Positions 42,960 to 48,426 of a stretch of 48,426 nucleotides of DNA are shown one piece after another. Below the pieces are notes generated by a model. That model had not been told where the DNA came from. It searched no databases and saw nothing but the letters and a program-made list of their open reading frames with translations. The DNA lies in the NCBI GenBank assembly GCA_015659815.1, contig DQME01000175.1, forward strand, positions 1 to 48,426. The letters run 5' to 3'. Position numbers and translations under genes: made by a program. The DNA comes from Gammaproteobacteria bacterium. GTDB lineage: Bacteria; Pseudomonadota; Gammaproteobacteria; PS1; Pseudothioglobaceae. Each line of letters opens with the position of its first letter. Positions within the stretch are counted from its first letter, which is position 1.

Positions 42960-45628
42960 CACTTAACCTCAATAAAATTTAAATTGTCGTCTACATTTTG
43001 CTGCCCAAACTTAGGCTTAAATATCATAATCAATGCTGGGAAGAATAATAAGTCACACAGCAACGCTACAAAAATAGCCAGAGAGCCGAAGTTTCCAATC
43101 TTCGCTAACCCCAAATGATCACTAAAACTTAACATATAAAATCCGCACCCCAAAATAAGTGTAGTAAAGGTAACGGCCTGGCCGACCTCTTTAATAGTAT
43201 TAATCAGAGCTACCCTCATATTACTATTTACCGCCAATGACATTCTGTAGTGAGTTATGAAGTGTATTGTATCGTCAACAGCTATACCTATGATTAGTGG
43301 TGCAATTAATAATGTATCTGTGTCGAGTGGTATATTCAAAAGACCCATCAATCCAAATGCTAAAGTGGCCGGTATAAGATTTGGTATTATTGATAATAAT
43401 CCAGCCTGGGCCGACCCTAAGGTTAAAACTAACAGCAAACTTATCACCACAACAGCGACAGCTAAACTCTTGAATTGGTTACGACTAAGATTGTCTGCAA
43501 GTTTCATCATTAAAGCAAACGTACCGGTAATTTGCACCTGCATATCGGGGTATCGTTCTTTTAGAGTCGAGAAACCATTATTAATATCTTTTTGAATTCC
43601 TTCGAAAAAGTCTGAATATTCATTTGAACCGGCATTCTTTAATGTAACACTTATATGAGTTTTAGAGTAATCGTCACTCACAAGAGCTCTACGGTCCTCA
43701 GGATTTGCACTGTTAAAAAGATATAGTAATTGTGACACTGCAATCTGTGAATCTGGAATGATGCGATACTGTTCACTACCTCTCATAATTCGATGTGTAT
43801 CTTTAACTAAATTTGCTAATGAGTTTGTACGAATAATATAATCATAACTTAGTTGTATTTTGTTCTGAAGCTCACTAATCGCTTGTAACACTTTTGGGTC
43901 CATAATAGCATCTGACTCACCCATATCAATCATAATAATCATGCCACCAGTCCCCATCATATGTTCATCTACAATGTCATATGCTGCTCTTATCGGTACG
44001 TCCTCAGAGAACAATTCGACAAGATTGGAGTCTATTTTTACCTGCGTAGCGCCATACAAACATATTCCAAATATTCCTACAAAGATCGCCACTATGCTAT
44101 ACCTTCTCTTAAATACTAATGCTGGAATTTTATCTAGTAGTGGCTGCAACCATGCAGCGCTAAAAAGCCATGTAAGGCCGGATAAGTTGGATATGTACTT
44201 TATCGGTTTAAGTACAACGCCAATAAAATGCGCAACTAAATTTTTGTATTTACTTAAACTACCAGATTGATTAGTGGGTTCGGGAATAGGATGCCAATAG
44301 TCCAACAGGACTGGCAACAAATAGATAGTATATATAAATGCTAGTCCCACTCCAGCTGCAGAAGATATACCAAAAACAACAAACTGCTCCATCCCAGTAA
44401 CAGACATAGATGCCATACCGGCCATTGTAGTAATTGTTGTTAGTAGTATAGGGACTCCAGTTTTTCTATAAGCATGGCTTAGTGCTTGCTCGTGATCCTC
44501 TCCGTCTCTGCGAAAGAAGATATAGCTACTCATTACATGTACACAGTCTGCTACACCAACCGCTACGATAAGCATTATGGTTAGAGTTACGAGTGAGGAT
44601 GAATCTATATCTAGCCAACTAAGAGTTCCCAAAACAAACACTACGCTCATTCCTATTGCTAGCTGCGGCAAAACTACCGCACTAGCTGAACGAAATAGTG
44701 TCCAAAGCAGTAAATTTATGATAATAACCATGCCAATAAGTAAGTACCCTGCATGAATCATAGTATCCCACGCAAGTTCAACCATAGATGCCCCGCCTAT
44801 AGGATAAAAATCAAAATTTTCAAGTAAGTGTGGCTGATTATATATTGCAGATATTGCCGGCATAAATGTGAGATAAAGGCCAGGATCCATCTCCTCAAAC
44901 TCGACCTTAATTACAGTTGCAAAATCATCAACTGTAGACTCGAAACTGTCATTAAAACTACCCCACTCATCATCCAAGAACAGGTCGTCACTCCCTTCAA
45001 CTGCTGAAATTATTGGAATAGTTCCGAAGTCCGTTGTAATGGATATAGCTCCAAACCTATAGTCCTTAGAAAACATAAACAATGGCAAGTTAGTTTGGGA
45101 ACTTGCTAATGACTTAATCTTGTCTAGTGCTTCTTTGTCTCTTGGTATCTCTTTTGGGACTAATAATGGTGAACTCAATACATCGTCATTATTTTGCTGT
45201 ATACGTATATTAGCCAGTGATTGGACACGCTTAATATGTTTAAGTTCTTTGTACTCTTCAGGCTTTAGTCCGAACTTTTCAGCCCATACATTTTCATCAA
45301 TATCATCTACGTTGTTTAAGGTGTCAGTAATCTCTGAAATTAGTGACAATGAGTTATATGAAAATACATCACCATCTTTTGCTTCATAGACTATAAACAA
45401 ACCATCGTCACTACCAAACTGTTGGCGAAACTCATCAAGAGACTCTAAGGCCGGATCGCCCTTTTCAAACCATGATTCTATAGAAAAATTAAAGCTAAAT
45501 TTACTAAGGCCAAACCCCATAAAGATTGACGATAGTAAGGCAATAACAAGTACAGTCTTGCGGTATGAGCGTAACTTATTTGGAACATTACTGAAATATT
45601 GATTAAGGCCAAGTAATACGCTTTTCAT
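42959..45628 (-). CDS. MMPL/RND superfamily exporter
   Basis: This 889-residue inner-membrane pump has the RND repeat plan: one span near 25-42, a periplasmic loop (about 45-280), five spans with a sterol-sensing-like block (about 285-425), a cytoplasmic stretch, then a second repeat with a span near 510-530 and a final block near 720-870. Proton-relay-type motifs are VAVGVADCVHVMSS (first half) and GIAVDDTIHFITHYR (second half). Such pumps paired with LolA-like proteins move lipids or hopanoid/sterol-like molecules to the outer membrane. It is first in a four-gene leftward operon. Substrate unknown. Confidence 0.9.
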   Translation of the reverse strand: MKSVLLGLNQYFSNVPNKLRSYRKTVLVIALLSSIFMGFGLSKFSFNFSIESWFEKGDPALESLDEFRQQFGSDDGLFIVYEAKDGDVFSYNSLSLISEITDTLNNVDDIDENVWAEKFGLKPEEYKELKHIKRVQSLANIRIQQNNDDVLSSPLLVPKEIPRDKEALDKIKSLASSQTNLPLFMFSKDYRFGAISITTDFGTIPIISAVEGSDDLFLDDEWGSFNDSFESTVDDFATVIKVEFEEMDPGLYLTFMPAISAIYNQPHLLENFDFYPIGGASMVELAWDTMIHAGYLLIGMVIIINLLLWTLFRSASAVVLPQLAIGMSVVFVLGTLSWLDIDSSSLVTLTIMLIVAVGVADCVHVMSSYIFFRRDGEDHEQALSHAYRKTGVPILLTTITTMAGMASMSVTGMEQFVVFGISSAAGVGLAFIYTIYLLPVLLDYWHPIPEPTNQSGSLSKYKNLVAHFIGVVLKPIKYISNLSGLTWLFSAAWLQPLLDKIPALVFKRRYSIVAIFVGIFGICLYGATQVKIDSNLVELFSEDVPIRAAYDIVDEHMMGTGGMIIMIDMGESDAIMDPKVLQAISELQNKIQLSYDYIIRTNSLANLVKDTHRIMRGSEQYRIIPDSQIAVSQLLYLFNSANPEDRRALVSDDYSKTHISVTLKNAGSNEYSDFFEGIQKDINNGFSTLKERYPDMQVQITGTFALMMKLADNLSRNQFKSLAVAVVVISLLLVLTLGSAQAGLLSIIPNLIPATLAFGLMGLLNIPLDTDTLLIAPLIIGIAVDDTIHFITHYRMSLAVNSNMRVALINTIKEVGQAVTFTTLILGCGFYMLSFSDHLGLAKIGNFGSLAIFVALLCDLLFFPALIMIFKPKFGQQNVDDNLNFIEVK

Positions 45629-45660
45629 TGGTATTTTATTTAAAGTTGTTTTGTAACTAC

Positions 45661-45689
45661 ATTATACAAACTATTAGTTAGGATTTCTA
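45661..45689 (-). promoter_or_regulatory. Candidate promoter of the MMPL operon
   Basis: Read leftward, TAGAAA (45689-45684) and a perfect TATAAT (45666-45661) are 17 bp apart. Transcription would start near 45654, giving a leader of about 25 bases before the ATG at 45628. Confidence 0.45.
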
Positions 45690-45833
45690 TATACAAGATG
45701 CAAAACTCTGTTTTAATAAATGAAATGAATAAGCTCATCATTGGCCTAAATAAATTGAGAAATCAAATAAGGCAATTTTTGCTTAGATTATAAATATAAT
45801 AAAGATAACTTTATAAGATAAATATATATTTAT

Positions 45834-46928
45834 ATGATAATTACTAAAAGGGAAAGGGAATTACTGAGATTAATAAGCTCTAACCCTATGATAAGTCAAG
45901 AACAGCTTGCCAAAAAGCTAGGAATTACACGCTCATCTGTTGGTGTCCATGTTTCTAATATGGTGAAAAAGAAGCTCATTAAAGGTAGAGGGTATATAAC
46001 TCAGTCTGAGTCGTATGTTTCTGTAATAGGAGGCTCAAATATTGATCTTCAAGGGTCTACAGATAGTCCTCTGATTTTGCATGATTCAAATCCTGGTGAG
46101 ATTTCTATGTCGACAGGTGGAGTTGGCAGGAATATTGCTGAGAATCTATCTCGAATTTCAATCCCTGCAAAAATATTCTCTTATGTAGGTACAGATGCTT
46201 TGGGAGAGTTTTTAATTGAAGAAACCCAAAAAGCTAACGTTGACACTACTTATATTAAAAAACATAGCACACTCCCAACAAGTCAATATTTATCCGTACT
46301 GGATGACAATAATGATATGTTGATATCAATATCTGATATGAGAATCATTGATGAGATGAGTATCGACGATATAAAGAGCTACAGCAACATTATCAACCAA
46401 AGCTCTGTAATTGTAATTGACACAAATATTCCCACAAAGGTAATCCAATATATTGCAAATGAATACAGCCATGTGCCATTATTTTTAGATCCTGTGTCTA
46501 TTTCTAAGACTTCAAAAATAATTAATATTGTTGGTAAATTTCACACAGTCAAGCCGAATAGACTAGAGGCTGAACTTATTACTGGAATCAAAATTACGGA
46601 CCAACAAAGCATGCTCAGGGCTGCACAAAATATATTTGACAGGGGTTGTAAGCAAATATTTATTAGCCTAGGTGAGGAGGGAGTGTTTTATTACGACGGC
46701 ATCGAGTATGGCCAGTATTCTCAAAGACATATTGAAGTGACTAGTGCGAACGGAGCAGGTGATGCATTTATGGCTGGAATAGTATATGGCTTTTTAAAAT
46801 TAGATAGCATTAAGAAAACAGCAAGATATGCTTCGGCCGCTGCCACGATAGCATTAAAAAGTAAAAACACTATCAATAATGATCTATCACACTCAAATAT
46901 TGAACTTATATTAAAGGAATACACATGA
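45834..46928 (+). CDS. psuK: Pseudouridine kinase with N-terminal winged HTH (PfkB family)
   Basis: This enzyme phosphorylates pseudouridine to pseudouridine 5'-phosphate, the first step of its breakdown. Its 364 residues have a winged-helix DNA-binding domain at 1-55 (EQLAKKLGITRSSVGVHVSN) and a PfkB kinase domain at 60-364: SVIGGSNIDLQG (N-terminal signature), TGGVGRNIAENL, and the catalytic NGAGDAFMAG (about 304-313). The HTH could let it autoregulate its operon. The identity rests on the coupled psuG, since PfkB kinases alone are hard to assign. An AT-rich leader with TATAAT at 45795-45800 precedes it. Its stop overlaps psuG by 4 bp. Confidence 0.88.
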   Translation: MIITKRERELLRLISSNPMISQEQLAKKLGITRSSVGVHVSNMVKKKLIKGRGYITQSESYVSVIGGSNIDLQGSTDSPLILHDSNPGEISMSTGGVGRNIAENLSRISIPAKIFSYVGTDALGEFLIEETQKANVDTTYIKKHSTLPTSQYLSVLDDNNDMLISISDMRIIDEMSIDDIKSYSNIINQSSVIVIDTNIPTKVIQYIANEYSHVPLFLDPVSISKTSKIINIVGKFHTVKPNRLEAELITGIKITDQQSMLRAAQNIFDRGCKQIFISLGEEGVFYYDGIEYGQYSQRHIEVTSANGAGDAFMAGIVYGFLKLDSIKKTARYASAAATIALKSKNTINNDLSHSNIELILKEYT

Positions 46929-47848
46929 AACTAAATAACTACCTAGACATCCACCCAGAAGTTGAAAGTGCTATAAACGACAAACTACCAATTGTTGCTC
47001 TTGAGTCTACTATCATATCGCACGGAATGCCTTACCCCAAAAACATTGAAACTGCTAAAAATGTTGAAGAAACTGTTCGTACTAACAACGCGGTTCCTGC
47101 AACTATAGCAATAATAAAAGGGCGATTAAAAGTTGGCCTTACAAGCAAAGAGATTGAATTTTTAGCTACAAACAATAAAGTCAAAAAGGTTTCAAGGAGA
47201 GACCTTGCTGTTACAGTTTCGCAACAGTTATCAGGCTCTACAACTGTTGCATCGACAATGATAATTGCAAATTTAGCAAAAATACCTGTATTCGCAACAG
47301 GTGGTATTGGCGGTGTACATAGGGGCGCAGAAAATACGTTTGATATTTCTGCAGACCTTGAAGAATTATCTAGAACTAATGTGTGTGTCGTTTGTGCTGG
47401 AGCAAAAGCAATACTTGATCTTGGATTAACCCTAGAGTATCTCGAAACCAAAGGAGTTCCAGTTTTAGGCTACAAGACTTCAGAGTTACCAGCCTTTTAT
47501 TCATCTAAGTCAGGGTTTAATGTTGACTATAGAATTGAATCACCTTTAGATATTGCTGAAATATTAAAAACAAAGTGGGGTCTTTCGATTAATGGTGGTG
47601 TACTAGTTACGAATCCAGTGCCGAAGTCATTTGAACTAGATTCAATTGTTATGAATGATGCAATTAATAAGGCAATAAATGATTCCAACAAAGAGAAAAT
47701 TACAGGTAAAGAAATTACTCCATATTTGCTGTCTAAAATAAATGAAATAACCAAAGGAAAAAGTCTAGATGCGAACATAAGGTTAATTGAAAATAATGCG
47801 GCTTTAGCAGCAAAAATTGCAATACATTTTTCTAAAATAACTCAGTAA
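46925..47848 (+). CDS. psuG: Pseudouridine-5'-phosphate glycosidase
   Basis: This enzyme breaks the C-C glycosidic bond of pseudouridine 5'-phosphate to uracil and ribose 5-phosphate. Its 307 residues match E. coli PsuG (312). Landmarks are VALESTIISHGMPYPKN (about 23-39), VSRRDLAVTVS, TVASTMIIANLAKIPVFATG and GGIGGVHRGAENTFDIS with the active-site region around residue 125-140. AAGGAA precedes the ATG, inside the psuK end. The pair recovers uracil and ribose from RNA turnover. It faces the rRNA operon and is separated from it by a strong terminator. Confidence 0.95.
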   Translation: MKLNNYLDIHPEVESAINDKLPIVALESTIISHGMPYPKNIETAKNVEETVRTNNAVPATIAIIKGRLKVGLTSKEIEFLATNNKVKKVSRRDLAVTVSQQLSGSTTVASTMIIANLAKIPVFATGGIGGVHRGAENTFDISADLEELSRTNVCVVCAGAKAILDLGLTLEYLETKGVPVLGYKTSELPAFYSSKSGFNVDYRIESPLDIAEILKTKWGLSINGGVLVTNPVPKSFELDSIVMNDAINKAINDSNKEKITGKEITPYLLSKINEITKGKSLDANIRLIENNAALAAKIAIHFSKITQ

Positions 47849-47872
47849 TTGGAGTACTGTTAATTAAAATCA

Positions 47873-47912
47873 GATAAAAAAATACCCCAACAAAAAATTG
47901 ATGGGGTATTTT
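47873..47912. terminator. Terminator shared by psuG and the rRNA operon
   Basis: AAAATACCCCA (47879-47889) pairs perfectly with TGGGGTATTTT (47902-47912). On the minus strand it is followed by a run of T (seven from 47882 leftward), the proper end of the rRNA operon. On the plus strand the T-run is short, so it works mainly leftward but can also close psuG. Confidence 0.9.
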
Positions 47913-47921
47913 GAATTAAAA

Positions 47922-48039
47922 GCCTAGCAATGTCCTACTCTCACATGGGGAGACCCCACACTACCATCGGCGCTAAGTGGTTTCACTTCTGAGTTCGGGA
48001 TGGAATCAGGTGGGTCACACTTGCTATTGTCGCTAAGCA
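47922..48039 (-). rRNA. rrf: 5S ribosomal RNA
   Basis: The reverse strand gives a canonical 5S: 5' GCTTAGC (48038-48032) pairs with 3' GCTAGGC (47928-47922) to close helix I. The internal stretch complementary to GGGGAGACCCCACACTACCA (47947 onward) and TTCACTTCTGAGTTCGGGAT is conserved among gammaproteobacteria. It is about 118 nt long; the ends are approximate. It is the last gene of the rRNA operon. Confidence 0.94.
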
Positions 48040-48218
48040 AACAGGTCGCATAGCTATGATTAATCACAGCTATAGCTAATTAAAAAGCTTTTATACCCTA
48101 GTTACTAGTAACTAGAAGATAAAACAATAAATACATTAGTATAGTTTGTACACTTACTCAGTGTATTGCATGACACACCAACACAAAAATTATGAATATC
48201 AAATAATTTGGGTGTTAT

Positions 48219-48426
<208 letters not shown>

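Noticed and set aside
48040-48218. tRNA in the 23S-5S spacer
   Set aside because: No cloverleaf or TTC arm is visible in either strand of this AT-rich spacer.

Overview
The window looks like chromosomal DNA of a low-GC, free-living marine gammaproteobacterium. It is densely coded, with short spacers and many 1-8 bp overlaps between genes. The gene order folC-cvpA-purF-metZ, the fabA-fabB and yajC-secD-secF blocks, the long-form purB and the B-type aconitase all point to Gammaproteobacteria. The mix of very AT-rich DNA, osmolyte/organic-acid transporters and one rRNA operon on the right edge suggests the SUP05/Arctic96BD-19 ('Candidatus Thioglobus') group. That placement is an inference from gene content; no 16S is present to prove it.

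Left part (1-11 kb): rpsP (S16, with a very long Ala/Glu-rich repeat tail that runs off the edge), purB, acnB, rpmG-rpmB and tRNA-Ser(UGA). Then comes a leftward block of a type II dehydroquinase (aroQ) behind a degenerate dehydroquinase paralog. Next is an accessory leftward operon of a gamma-butyrobetaine-hydroxylase-like Fe/2-oxoglutarate oxygenase, a PhnZ/TmpB-type HD-domain di-iron oxygenase and a URO-D-like protein. Pirin and pyrE follow. The oxygenase pair has the architecture of the TmpA/TmpB pathway that converts a quaternary-ammonium phosphonate to glycine betaine plus phosphate. The added URO-D-like gene is the most interesting unknown here.

Middle (11-26 kb): rightward housekeeping genes xth-trmB-fxsA-folC-cvpA-purF-metZ-fabA-fabB (DNA repair, tRNA modification, folate, purines, methionine, unsaturated fatty acids). 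They converge with leftward serS-yajC-secD-secF. A small rhodanese and an unrecognised 216-residue protein follow, then metC.

Accessory transport (26-38 kb): a five-gene HAAT (branched-chain amino acid/urea/amide type) ABC transporter with a Tat-exported binding protein, a lone phosphoribosyltransferase, and a TRAP transporter. The TRAP binding protein resembles the 2-oxoacid (TakP) type, and its two membrane subunits are unusually large. Both transporters have a hairpin after the binding-protein gene, which should give excess binding protein over permease. The TRAP promoter carries a clear palindromic operator candidate.

Right part (38-48 kb): prpE (propionyl-CoA synthetase) with a nitroreductase; a leftward envelope operon of an MMPL/RND exporter, a LolA-like outer-membrane lipoprotein-sorting protein, pterin carbinolamine dehydratase and an outer-membrane beta-barrel; a rightward psuK-psuG operon for pseudouridine salvage; and, facing it, the 3' end of an rRNA operon (5S and partial 23S). 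There are no insertion sequences, integrases, prophage genes or CRISPR arrays that I can see.
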